From the NCBI GenBank assembly GCA_002293315.1, contig DBCZ01000018.1:258-5890 (forward strand): a stretch of DNA of 5,633 nucleotides, given 5' to 3'. This document shows positions 1 through 5,584 of this stretch, one piece after another (position 1 is the stretch's first letter; each line of letters begins with the position of its first letter). This DNA is from Ruminococcaceae bacterium UBA945 (lineage in GTDB: Bacteria > Bacillota > Clostridia > Oscillospirales > Acutalibacteraceae). The notes beneath the pieces are model-generated. The model was not told where the DNA came from. It saw nothing but the letters and a program-made list of their open reading frames with translations, and did not search any database. Made by a program: the position numbers and the translations under genes.

Positions 1-114
1 GCGATGAAGATGGAGAACGAGATAATGTCGCCGAAAGACGGCGTTGTTGCTTCTGTGGGCGTGAATGCCGGCGAAGCGGTCGAATCCGGAACACTCCTCT
101 GCACAATTTCTTAA
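1..114 (+). CDS. Biotin carboxyl carrier protein of Na+-pumping decarboxylase (3' end only)
   Basis: This is the C-terminal half of a biotinyl domain, cut by the window edge; 37 codons and a TAA stop are visible in frame 1. The second to fourth residues complete the AMKM motif, and the lysine at bases 7-9 is the expected site of biotin attachment. It is followed by the usual half-domain pattern (ENEIMSPKDGVV, then a glycine-rich turn and GTLLCTI), ending about 35 residues after the lysine, as in free-standing carrier subunits such as GcdC or MmdC. It lies 47 bases upstream of oadB in the same orientation, so its partner is almost certainly the decarboxylase encoded next to it, where the biotin arm shuttles CO2 from the alpha to the beta subunit. 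An acetyl-CoA carboxylase carrier (AccB) has the same motif, but the context argues against that. The N-terminal half and any Pro/Ala linker are outside the window. Confidence 0.9.
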   Translation, partial: AMKMENEIMSPKDGVVASVGVNAGEAVESGTLLCTIS

Positions 115-161
115 TCTTAGAAGTTAAAGCGGAAAATAAAAAATAAGGAGTGTAAACATAA

Positions 162-1328
162 ATGGAAGCAATAAATAATTTTCTTGAAAGCACAGGCTTC
201 TACAGGATAACAGAAGAGCCGCTTCAGCTCGTGATGATTGGCATAGCCTGTCTGCTTATGTTCCTCGCAATCGTGAAGAAGTTCGAGCCGCTCTTGCTTC
301 TGCCGATTGCTTTCGGAATGCTTTTGACGAATCTGCCGGGCGCGGGCATGTACCATGCCGATTTCTTCGCCGGCGGGCATGTGGATTGGTCACAGTTCGC
401 GGCGGGTAACGCCGGGCTCATTGATATTCTCTATCTCGGCGTAAAGCTGGGAATCTACCCGTCGCTGATTTTCCTCGGCGTCGGCACGATGACAGACTTC
501 GGCCCGCTGATAGCCAACCCGAAGAGCCTGCTCCTCGGTGCGGCGGCTCAGCTTGGAATATTCCTCACATATATCGGCGCAACGCTTCTCGGCTTCACAG
601 GCCCCGAGGCCTCGTCAATCGGTATCATCGGCGGCGCGGACGGCCCGACGGCCATCTACACAACGGCGCTTCTGGCGCCTCACCTGCTCGGCCCGATAGC
701 CGTTGCGGCGTATTCTTACATGGCACTTGTTCCCGTGATTCAGCCGCCTATAATGAAGCTGCTCACCACGAAGGAAGAGCGCAGAATTAAGATGAAGCAG
801 CTGCGCCCGGTTTCAAGGCAGGAGAGAATTCTCTTCCCGATTATCGTAACAATCTTTGTTTCATTCGTGCTTCCGTCGGCGGCGCCTCTTATCGGTTGCC
901 TGATGCTCGGAAACCTCTTTAGAGAATGCGGCGTGGTCGAGAGGCTTTCTAAGACGGCGCAGAATGAGCTGATGAATATCGTCACGATTTTCCTCGGCGT
1001 GTCCGTCGGCGCAACAGCCACGGCGAAGAACTTCCTCAACCCGCAGACGCTCATGATTCTGGGTCTCGGCGTTGTTGCGTTCAGCTTTGGCACGGGCGGC
1101 GGAGTGTTGCTTGCAAAGCTCATGAACGTGTTCTCGAAGGATAAGGTCAATCCGCTGATAGGCTCGGCGGGCGTTTCAGCCGTTCCGATGGCTGCGCGCG
1201 TATCGCAGGTGGTGGGGCAGAAAGAAGACCCGTCTAACTTCCTGCTGATGCACGCCATGGGTCCGAACGTCGCGGGCGTTATAGGCTCAGCGGTGGCGGC
1301 AGGCGTGCTGCTTTCGCTGTTCGGATAG
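162..1328 (+). CDS. oadB: Sodium ion-translocating decarboxylase subunit beta (oxaloacetate decarboxylase beta)
   Basis: A 388-residue, very hydrophobic membrane protein of the OadB/GcdB/MmdB family, which decarboxylates carboxybiotin and couples this to Na+ export. Family landmarks are present: GVGTMTDFGPL at 106-116, GIIGGADGPTAI at 154-165 and NPLIGSAGVSAVPMAAR at 330-346. With a constant offset of 43, residues shown to matter in the Klebsiella enzyme (from memory: D203, Y229, N373, G377, S382, R389) fall on D160, Y186, N330, G334, S339 and R346, so the Na+/proton path looks intact. The length is slightly below the Klebsiella protein because the N terminus is shorter, as is common in Gram-positive homologues. 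AAGGAG at 145-150, 11 bases before the ATG, supports the start. It sits between the carrier gene and oadA, as expected for one operon. The subunit alone cannot separate oxaloacetate from glutaconyl- or methylmalonyl-CoA decarboxylases; the adjacent OadA-type alpha subunit points to oxaloacetate. Confidence 0.95.
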   Translation: MEAINNFLESTGFYRITEEPLQLVMIGIACLLMFLAIVKKFEPLLLLPIAFGMLLTNLPGAGMYHADFFAGGHVDWSQFAAGNAGLIDILYLGVKLGIYPSLIFLGVGTMTDFGPLIANPKSLLLGAAAQLGIFLTYIGATLLGFTGPEASSIGIIGGADGPTAIYTTALLAPHLLGPIAVAAYSYMALVPVIQPPIMKLLTTKEERRIKMKQLRPVSRQERILFPIIVTIFVSFVLPSAAPLIGCLMLGNLFRECGVVERLSKTAQNELMNIVTIFLGVSVGATATAKNFLNPQTLMILGLGVVAFSFGTGGGVLLAKLMNVFSKDKVNPLIGSAGVSAVPMAARVSQVVGQKEDPSNFLLMHAMGPNVAGVIGSAVAAGVLLSLFG

Positions 1329-1360
1329 TCCGAACGAAGTTCGGACGGGGTTCGGACGGG
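1319..1360 (+). repeat. Competing hairpins and 11-base tandem repeat at the oadB stop codon
   Basis: The heptamer GTTCGGA occurs at 1319-1325, 1339-1345 and 1350-1356, and its exact complement TCCGAAC once at 1329-1335. TCCGAAC can pair leftward, giving a 7-bp stem whose 3-base loop is the oadB stop codon TAG (1326-1328), or rightward, giving a 7-bp stem with loop GAA, or with the third copy. These pairings exclude each other. The last two copies are part of a perfect tandem repeat, GTTCGGACGGG at 1339-1349 and 1350-1360. No T-run follows, so this is not an intrinsic terminator. A role in mRNA processing, 3'-end protection or partial attenuation between beta and alpha is inference. Confidence 0.7.
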
Positions 1361-1456
1361 GTCGTGGAGGATTGCAGCGCAATACTCAGGCACTCCTTCA
1401 AGTATAAAAGAGAATTGACGATGTATAATGGATAATTATTAGGAAGGAAATGAATA
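1361..1456 (+). other. Rest of the oadB-oadA intergenic region
   Basis: This spacer holds a small perfect hairpin (ATTGC 1371-1375, GCAAT 1379-1383, loop AGC) and then an AT-rich stretch. TTGACG at 1415-1420 and TATAAT at 1424-1429 both resemble promoter elements, but they are only 3 bases apart and neither has a partner at a 16-18 base distance, so I do not call a promoter here. The oadA ribosome binding site AGGAAGGA lies at 1441-1448. The region is unusually long (128 bases from stop to start) for two genes of one complex, and no small ORF in it has a convincing start. Confidence 0.5.
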
Positions 1457-2908
1457 ATGGCGAAAAATCCACTTAAAATCACGGATACGATTTTACGTGA
1501 CGCGCACCAGAGCCAGGCGGCGACGCGTATGCGCACCGAGGAAATGATACCCGCCTGCAAGATTCTTGACAGCATCGGGTATTGGTCTTTGGAGTGCTGG
1601 GGCGGCGCGACGTTTGACGTATGTATGCGCTTCTTGAATGAAGACCCATGGGAGAGGCTCAGAACCCTCAAACAGCATATGCCGAACACAAAGCTGCAAA
1701 TGCTTTTGAGAGGGCAGAATATACTCGGCTATAAGCATTATGCAGATGACGTCGTCGAGGCGTTTTGCAGGAAGTCAATCGAGAACGGAATCGACGTCGT
1801 GCGTATTTTCGATGCGCTGAACGACACGAGAAATATGGAAGCGGCGATGAAGTTCGTCAAGGAATACGGCGGGCTTGCAGAGGCGGCGATAAGCTATACG
1901 CAGAGCCCCGTGCATAACGAAGACTACTTCGTGAAGCTTGCGATGAAGCTTGAGAAGATGGGTGCCGATACGATAGCCATCAAGGACATGGCGAACCTTT
2001 TGCTGCCGTATGATGCTTATTCGCTCGTGAAGAAGCTGAAGGAAAATGTCGGCGTGCCGATTCACCTCCACACACATAACACGACGGGCACAGGCGACAT
2101 GACAAACCTCATGGCGGCACAGGCCGGCGTAGATATAGTAGACTGCGCGCTGTCTCCGCTCGCGAATGGAACATCTCAGCCCGCAACGGAGTCGATGGTC
2201 GCTACGCTTAAAGGCACGAGCCGCGACACCGGCCTTGACCTTGAAAAGCTCAGCAAAGCGGCAGAGCATTTCAGGAAGGTTGCGGATGAGCTTGATATAG
2301 ATGCGAAGGTGCTGAGTGTTGACACGAACACGCTTCTCTATCAGGTGCCGGGCGGAATGCTTTCAAACCTGATTTCACAGCTCAAACAGGCCAATGCCGA
2401 GGATAAATACTACGAGGTGCTGGCAGAGATTCCGAGGGTGAGAAAAGACTTCGGCTATCCGCCGCTGGTCACCCCGACAAGCCAGATAGTCGGCACGCAG
2501 GCCGTGCTGAATATCCTCTCCGGTGAGAGATATAAGATGATTACCAAGGAGAGCAAGGGCTTGCTCAGAGGCGAGTATGGTCAGCTTCCGGGCGAGGTGA
2601 ACGAAGAGGTGCGCAGGAAGGCAATCGGCGACGACGAGGTCATCACGGTGCGCCCGGCGGATCTGCTCGAGCCCGAGATGGAGAAATACAGAGAAGAGAC
2701 GAAGGGCCTTGCGAAAAGCGAGGAGGATGTTCTCAGTTATGCCCTTTTCCCGCAGGTGGCGGAGAAGTTCCTCACATGGCGCAACAACGGCGGAGAACAG
2801 GCCGAGAAGGTGACTGAAGCGGCGGTTGCAACCGCGGCAGTCGCGGCGGTAAATCCGGCGGCGGTGAGAACCCTGATTGTTGAAGACATGACGAACGGAA
2901 ACTTCTGA
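1457..2908 (+). CDS. oadA: Oxaloacetate decarboxylase subunit alpha (carboxyltransferase, no biotin domain)
   Basis: A 483-residue cytoplasmic protein that transfers the carboxyl group of oxaloacetate to biotin, leaving pyruvate. The N-terminal HMGL-like TIM barrel (about 1-270) has TILRDAHQS at 11-19 with metal ligand D15, the RGQN segment at 85-88, the lysine K176 in IAIKDMANLL expected to be carbamylated, and HLHTHNTTG at 203-211 with metal-binding H205 and H207. The conserved PYC/OADA domain follows (about 285-440), with QVPGGMLSNL at 296-305 and the RGEYGQLPG segment at 371-379. The Klebsiella alpha subunit has about 595 residues and ends in a biotinyl domain. Here the chain stops after an Ala/Val-rich tail (451-469) that looks like a linker, so biotin must come from the separate carrier encoded upstream. 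The start is set by AGGAAGGA 8 bases upstream. The gene ends in tandem stops TGA TAA (2906-2911). Pyruvate carboxylase subunit B is the main alternative name, but linkage to oadB favours the decarboxylase. Confidence 0.94.
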   Translation: MAKNPLKITDTILRDAHQSQAATRMRTEEMIPACKILDSIGYWSLECWGGATFDVCMRFLNEDPWERLRTLKQHMPNTKLQMLLRGQNILGYKHYADDVVEAFCRKSIENGIDVVRIFDALNDTRNMEAAMKFVKEYGGLAEAAISYTQSPVHNEDYFVKLAMKLEKMGADTIAIKDMANLLLPYDAYSLVKKLKENVGVPIHLHTHNTTGTGDMTNLMAAQAGVDIVDCALSPLANGTSQPATESMVATLKGTSRDTGLDLEKLSKAAEHFRKVADELDIDAKVLSVDTNTLLYQVPGGMLSNLISQLKQANAEDKYYEVLAEIPRVRKDFGYPPLVTPTSQIVGTQAVLNILSGERYKMITKESKGLLRGEYGQLPGEVNEEVRRKAIGDDEVITVRPADLLEPEMEKYREETKGLAKSEEDVLSYALFPQVAEKFLTWRNNGGEQAEKVTEAAVATAAVAAVNPAAVRTLIVEDMTNGNF

Positions 2909-2917
2909 TAAGAAACT

Positions 2918-2962
2918 AATCCATCACATACGAAGCGCAAGGCGTTTGTGATGGATTTTCTT
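2918..2962 (+). terminator. Intrinsic terminator of the oad operon
   Basis: A perfect 11-bp inverted repeat, AATCCATCACA (2918-2928) with TGTGATGGATT (2947-2957), encloses an 18-base loop and runs into TTTTCTTATT on its 3' side. It begins 6 bases after the second of the two oadA stop codons. This is a standard Rho-independent terminator for the decarboxylase operon. The large loop, in which a further short ACG/CGT pairing is possible, is slightly unusual. The left flank is less T-rich on the other strand, so termination is probably one-directional. Confidence 0.88.
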
Positions 2963-2963
2963 A

Positions 2964-2992
2964 TTGATTGGAAGTATGATTTAGCATATAAT
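2964..2992 (+). promoter_or_regulatory. Sigma-A type promoter of the SH3-permease unit
   Basis: TTGATT (2964-2969) and a perfect TATAAT (2987-2992) are separated by exactly 17 bases. Transcription would begin near base 2999, giving a leader of about 20 bases before the ATG at 3019. The -35 box touches the T-run of the preceding terminator, so the old transcript ends where the new one begins. No operator-like dyad is visible around it, which suggests simple constitutive expression, though that is inference. Confidence 0.75.
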
Positions 2993-3008
2993 GAGTGAAA
3001 GGCTTTTT

Positions 3009-3013
3009 TGGAG
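3009..3013 (+). promoter_or_regulatory. Ribosome binding site deciding the SH3 gene start
   Basis: TGGAG ends 5 bases before the ATG at 3019. The longer in-frame start, GTG at 2995, has no ribosome binding site and lies at or upstream of the transcription start predicted from the TATAAT at 2987-2992. The ATG at 3019 is therefore the better start. Confidence 0.7.
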
Positions 3014-3018
3014 ATTAT

Positions 3019-3342
3019 ATGAAAGTAAGAGTAAAATTCAAGCATGACGGAGAAGGGCAGTTCCCGACCTTTTCGAAGGGCACGAGGGTGCTGATAAAGG
3101 AAGCCTGCGTCCATTACCTGCACTGGTATGAATGTGAAATAGATGGATATAAAACATATGTGCCGGACATATATGTTTGCGATGGCATACTCACAAGAGA
3201 CTACAATCCAACAGAGTTGGTTCAAGATGCGGGGGATATGATAGAGGTGCGTGAAATCGTCTACGCGTGGCTTCTCGGGACGAATGAAAGCGGAACAACA
3301 GGCTGGATACCCGCCGAAGTGGTCGTAAGCACTGATATTTAG
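3019..3342 (+). CDS. Small tandem SH3-like domain protein
   Basis: A 107-residue soluble protein with no signal peptide or membrane segment, so probably cytoplasmic. Two SH3-like units are visible. The first (about 1-53) has KGTRVLIKE at 20-28, aromatic W36 and a closing TYVPDIYV at 46-53. The second (about 56-103) opens with LTRDYNPTEL at 58-67, like the ALYDY-type opening of SH3 folds, then GDMIEVRE at 72-79, W84 and a closing GWIPAEVV at 95-102. The parallel order of beta-strand and Gly-aromatic-(I/V)-Pro elements suggests an internal duplication. Small bacterial proteins of this type are annotated as ligand-binding or variant SH3 proteins; their ligand is generally unknown and I infer none. 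The gene starts a new transcript from its own promoter and is followed after 49 bases by the permease gene without a clear terminator, so the two are probably co-transcribed. A GTG start at 2995 (115 residues) is possible but less likely. Confidence 0.78.
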   Translation: MKVRVKFKHDGEGQFPTFSKGTRVLIKEACVHYLHWYECEIDGYKTYVPDIYVCDGILTRDYNPTELVQDAGDMIEVREIVYAWLLGTNESGTTGWIPAEVVVSTDI

Positions 3343-3381
3343 GGAATAGAAGTCTTTATTCGTTAAATTCTGCAAAAGTAT

Positions 3382-3386
3382 GGAGG
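3382..3386 (+). promoter_or_regulatory. Ribosome binding site deciding the permease start
   Basis: GGAGG lies 5 bases before the ATG at 3392. An in-frame ATG at 3380 overlaps this element itself and has no ribosome binding site of its own, so it is unlikely to be used; it would add only MEGK. Confidence 0.75.
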
Positions 3387-3391
3387 GAAAG

Positions 3392-4630
3392 ATGAAATTA
3401 TTTGGCAGGCACAAGCTCACGGATATTGAGAAGAGGGTTCTGCGCGTCGGGATTATTCTCCTGCTCGCCGCCACGGTGCTGGCGCTGATTGTCGTCAATT
3501 CCTCATCAGTGGGGGCATTTGCCGCGGCCGTCGGCACGGGGGTTGCGCCGCTTGTCTACGGCATTGTGCTTGCATATATGTTCAACGTGATTATGATGGC
3601 CTTTGAGCGGGGCTTGTTCAAGCCGCTCAACAAAAAATTTGCCGCGGGGAAAATCTGGAATATAATCCGCCGCCCGCTTTCGCTGTTCCTTTCGCTCGTG
3701 GTGCTGGCGCTTTTCCTGCTTTTTGTGCTGCTGTTCATGATTCCCGAAATTATCGGCTCGATAGAGAATTTCATCACCACCGCCAGTGAAACTTTGCCCG
3801 AGAACATTGAGAGCTTCTCTAAGTGGGTTACGAATTTCACGGAGCGGTTTAATATCTCACTGAGCCTTGATTTCCTCAATAATCTGAACTTGGATTCCCT
3901 GATTAACACGGCTCTGGAGAATGTGCAAAGCTTTCTGGAATCCATTATAGGCATGACGGTTAACGTCGCTTCGGGCGTCGCGACGCTCGTGACTGCTTTC
4001 ATCTTTTCGCTGTATATTCTCTTTGCGAAGGAGCATTATATCGCGGGGATAAGCGGGGCTTCGTATGCTTTTTTGTCGAGAAGCAAGGCTGACAGGCTGC
4101 GTTCATTCGCAAGGCTTACGAATAAAACCTTCTACTCCTTTATCAGAGGTCAGCTTCTCGAATGCCTGATTATCGGCGTGCTGACGTACATCGGAATGCT
4201 GATTTTCCAGTTTGATTACGCCTTGCTCATTGCCTCGATTATCGGCATAATGGCGCTTATCCCGATTTTGGGCGCGTTCTTCGGGGCGGCGGTGGGTGCG
4301 TTTATCCTGCTGCTCATCAACCCGGTCAGCGCGTTTTGGTTCTTAGTGTTCATCATCGTTTTGCAGCAGCTTGAATCAAACCTCATATATCCGCGGGTTG
4401 TGGGTACATCAATAGGTCTGCCGCCGATTTGGGCGCTGTTCGCCGTCACGTTCTGGGGTGTGCTTTTCGGGATTCCCGGGGTGCTCATCGGCACGCCGGG
4501 CACGGCTGTTATTTACAAGATTTATATCGAGTCGGTTAAGAAGCGGCTTACTAAAAAGGGCCTCACGGAAACAGGTGAGGAGGCGGTGCAGGATGAAACG
4601 CCTGCGAATGAGCAAGAAAAAAGTGAGTAA
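3392..4630 (+). CDS. AI-2E family transporter (YtvI/PerM-like permease)
   Basis: A 412-residue polytopic membrane protein of the AI-2E transporter family (PF01594). Hydrophobic segments lie near 17-36, 50-70, 96-117, 190-212, 255-273, 277-310, 314-327 and 345-378. Between the third and fourth is a hydrophilic, helix-prone stretch (about 118-185), typical of the family. The C-terminal half carries its signature: IPILGAFFGAAVG at 290-302, then QQLESNLIYPRVVG at 325-338 and IGLPPIWAL at 341-349, leading to the Gly/Pro-rich GIPGVLIGTPGTA at 360-372. A charged cytoplasmic tail follows (381-412). Family members have been linked to autoinducer-2 export, Na+/H+ exchange or permeability functions; which applies here cannot be told from sequence, and no lux or quorum-sensing gene is near. 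The length is normal for the family. The last codons, rich in AAA and GAA, double as the T-run of the opposing gene's terminator. Confidence 0.9.
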   Translation: MKLFGRHKLTDIEKRVLRVGIILLLAATVLALIVVNSSSVGAFAAAVGTGVAPLVYGIVLAYMFNVIMMAFERGLFKPLNKKFAAGKIWNIIRRPLSLFLSLVVLALFLLFVLLFMIPEIIGSIENFITTASETLPENIESFSKWVTNFTERFNISLSLDFLNNLNLDSLINTALENVQSFLESIIGMTVNVASGVATLVTAFIFSLYILFAKEHYIAGISGASYAFLSRSKADRLRSFARLTNKTFYSFIRGQLLECLIIGVLTYIGMLIFQFDYALLIASIIGIMALIPILGAFFGAAVGAFILLLINPVSAFWFLVFIIVLQQLESNLIYPRVVGTSIGLPPIWALFAVTFWGVLFGIPGVLIGTPGTAVIYKIYIESVKKRLTKKGLTETGEEAVQDETPANEQEKSE

Positions 4631-4651
4631 CCTCGCGTTGAGGTCACTCAC
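4614..4651 (-). terminator. Intrinsic terminator of the convergent zinc-ribbon gene
   Basis: Bases 4623-4634 pair with 4640-4651 (12 positions with one A-C mismatch, 5-base loop). Read on the - strand, the stem is followed by TTTTTTCTT (4622 down to 4614), a textbook Rho-independent terminator 15 bases beyond the stop of the - strand gene. On the + strand the stem is followed by AGATTATTGA, a weak T-run, so it may only partly stop the permease transcript. The T-run and the start of the stem lie inside the final codons of the permease gene. Confidence 0.82.
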
Positions 4652-4666
4652 AGATTATTGACGGGA

Positions 4667-5059
4667 TTAAGTTTTCGTCGTAAAGGTTTGATGGCATTTC
4701 TGGCACGTGACCGCGATTTTCCCTTTTCCGCGCGGGGCGCGCAGCTGCTGCTTGCAGTGCGGGCAGCGGAAGTATTTCAGCGTCTTTCTGTCTCTGATTT
4801 TCATTTGGATACAGCGGAAAAAGCTCGTGAACTGCCGTTTTATGCCGAGATAGAAGCCGAGCTCCTTTTGGCGGGCGAAGAAATTCTTTGAAAAAAGACG
4901 GAAGAACACGAAAATATAGATGAGATATGAGAAGATAGTGAGAGGGAAGAAGAAAAACCCACCGATTAAATTCATCAGCAACGCAAAAATGAGCAAAGCG
5001 AAACTGAGTTCATCTGTTCCGTATCTTCCCTCCATGAAGCTTCTGAATCTGTCGTACAA
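4667..5059 (-). CDS. Small membrane protein with C-terminal zinc ribbon
   Basis: A 130-residue protein with no known function. It starts with a short charged segment ending in MEGRYGTDEL (9-18), a form I recall from small clostridial membrane proteins. Two tightly spaced hydrophobic segments follow (about 18-36 and 38-55), forming a helical hairpin with both ends probably in the cytoplasm, then a basic linker (about 57-96). A zinc ribbon closes it: CPHC at 99-102 and CQKC at 119-122, separated by 16 residues, with a basic loop (RAPRGKGK) between. Zinc binding is a confident family inference; nucleic acid or protein binding by the basic loop is speculation. The TTG at 5059-5057 is chosen because AAAGG lies 9 bases upstream. 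A GTG at 5101 would extend the frame to 144 residues, but it lies upstream of a perfect TATAAT and lacks a ribosome binding site. ATG at 5035 has no ribosome binding site either. The gene is convergent with the permease and divergent from the VOC gene. Confidence 0.8.
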   Translation of the reverse strand: MYDRFRSFMEGRYGTDELSFALLIFALLMNLIGGFFFFPLTIFSYLIYIFVFFRLFSKNFFARQKELGFYLGIKRQFTSFFRCIQMKIRDRKTLKYFRCPHCKQQLRAPRGKGKIAVTCQKCHQTFTTKT

Positions 5060-5068
5060 TGAAATCAA

Positions 5069-5086
5069 CCTTTCATCATCATTATA
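5069..5086 (-). promoter_or_regulatory. Possible -10 box and ribosome binding site of the zinc-ribbon gene
   Basis: On the - strand a perfect TATAAT (5086-5081) is followed by AAAGG (5073-5069) and then, 9 bases on, the TTG start. I find no good -35 box 16-18 bases upstream (CGTTTT at the 17-base position). If the TATAAT is real, the leader is only about 15 bases and the ribosome binding site sits almost at the 5' end of the mRNA. It may instead be a chance match, with the real promoter in the AT-rich stretch further upstream. Confidence 0.4.
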
Positions 5087-5115
5087 GACTAAGATTAGCA
5101 CAGAAAACGCGGGAA

Positions 5116-5161
5116 TAAGTTAAAAATAAATTAACAATTATTGGTTTTTGTTTTAAGTTAA
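5116..5161. repeat. TAAGTTAA direct repeat in the divergent intergenic region
   Basis: The octamer TAAGTTAA occurs at 5116-5123 and 5154-5161, 38 bases apart. The inverted core TTAAC lies between them at 5131-5135 and can pair with either GTTAA. The surrounding intergenic region (5060-5206) is AT-rich and must hold the promoters of both divergent genes. I could not find a convincing -35/-10 pair for the VOC gene. The repeats could be operator half-sites, but in sequence this AT-rich chance is a serious alternative. Confidence 0.3.
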
Positions 5162-5206
5162 GACAGTAAAGCAAAGAGAAGCCAAATTTTCAAAGGAGAC
5201 AGAATT

Positions 5207-5584
5207 ATGAGAATGGTTTTTATGGCATATTTGGCAGGCAGCTTTGAAGCCGTGGACTTCTATTGTAAAGCGTTTAACGCGACACCCAGAAACTGCTTCA
5301 CGGCTTCAGATGATGATGATTTTTACGCGCATGCGGAAATCGCCGTCAATAATCAGACAATTCTGGCGATAAGCGACGTTGCATCTTATAATACGGATTT
5401 TAAGCGAGAAAATAATATGCAGTTTTGGCTTACTTTTGATGATGAGAAATCTCTGGAGAATGCTTACGATGTATTAAAACAGTCGGCTGAAATCCATTAC
5501 GCATTATCTCCATGCGAATGGAGCGCCAAAATGGCGGATCTAACCGATAAATTTGGTGTGCGCTGGCTGATGAATTACAATTAG
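5207..5584 (+). CDS. VOC family (PhnB-like, glyoxalase/bleomycin-resistance fold) protein
   Basis: A 125-residue soluble protein consisting of one VOC unit pair. The opening fits the PhnB-like pattern: a first strand (MVFMAYLAG, 3-11), then helix FEAVDFYCKAFNA (13-25). YAHAEIAVNNQTILAISD (40-57) matches the conserved H-x-E/x-L segment of PhnB proteins, with H42 a likely metal ligand. After MQFWLTFDD (71-79) and the helix KSLENAYDVLKQ (81-92), the closing CEWSAKMADLTDKFGVRWLMNY (103-124) matches the family's final strands, including the very typical LTDKFGVRW. The substrate is unknown: relatives include glyoxalases, dioxygenases and antibiotic-binding proteins, and most PhnB-like proteins have no assigned reaction. 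Despite the name there is no sign of phosphonate genes nearby. A strong AAAGGAG (5192-5198), 8 bases before the ATG, sets the start. It is divergent from the zinc-ribbon gene and has no visible partner in an operon. Confidence 0.85.
   Translation: MRMVFMAYLAGSFEAVDFYCKAFNATPRNCFTASDDDDFYAHAEIAVNNQTILAISDVASYNTDFKRENNMQFWLTFDDEKSLENAYDVLKQSAEIHYALSPCEWSAKMADLTDKFGVRWLMNYN

Noticed and set aside
115..161. Promoter between the carrier gene and oadB
   Set aside because: The gap is AT-rich but holds no recognisable -35/-10 pair; the ribosome binding site at 145-150 is the only supported element, and co-transcription is the simpler reading.
740..1393. Long - strand open frame of 217 codons opposite oadB
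   Set aside because: It is opposite a confidently identified conserved gene, its translation has no recognisable domain, and its start has no ribosome binding site that I can see. It is a by-product of the GC-biased codons of oadB.
1415..1429. Apparent promoter TTGACG plus TATAAT before oadA
   Set aside because: The two hexamers are only 3 bases apart and neither has a partner at 16-18 bases, so they cannot form one promoter.
3380..3391. Earlier ATG for the permease
   Set aside because: This ATG overlaps the GGAGG element that serves the ATG at 3392 and has no ribosome binding site of its own.
2737..3537. - strand open frame of 266 codons spanning the oadA end, terminator and SH3 gene
   Set aside because: It runs through a clear intrinsic terminator, a near-consensus promoter and three + strand genes, and its translation has no domain pattern.
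4658..4891. + strand open frame of 77 codons opposite the zinc-ribbon gene
   Set aside because: It overlaps the - strand gene, which has paired CxxC motifs and a matching terminator; the + frame has no ribosome binding site and no domain features.
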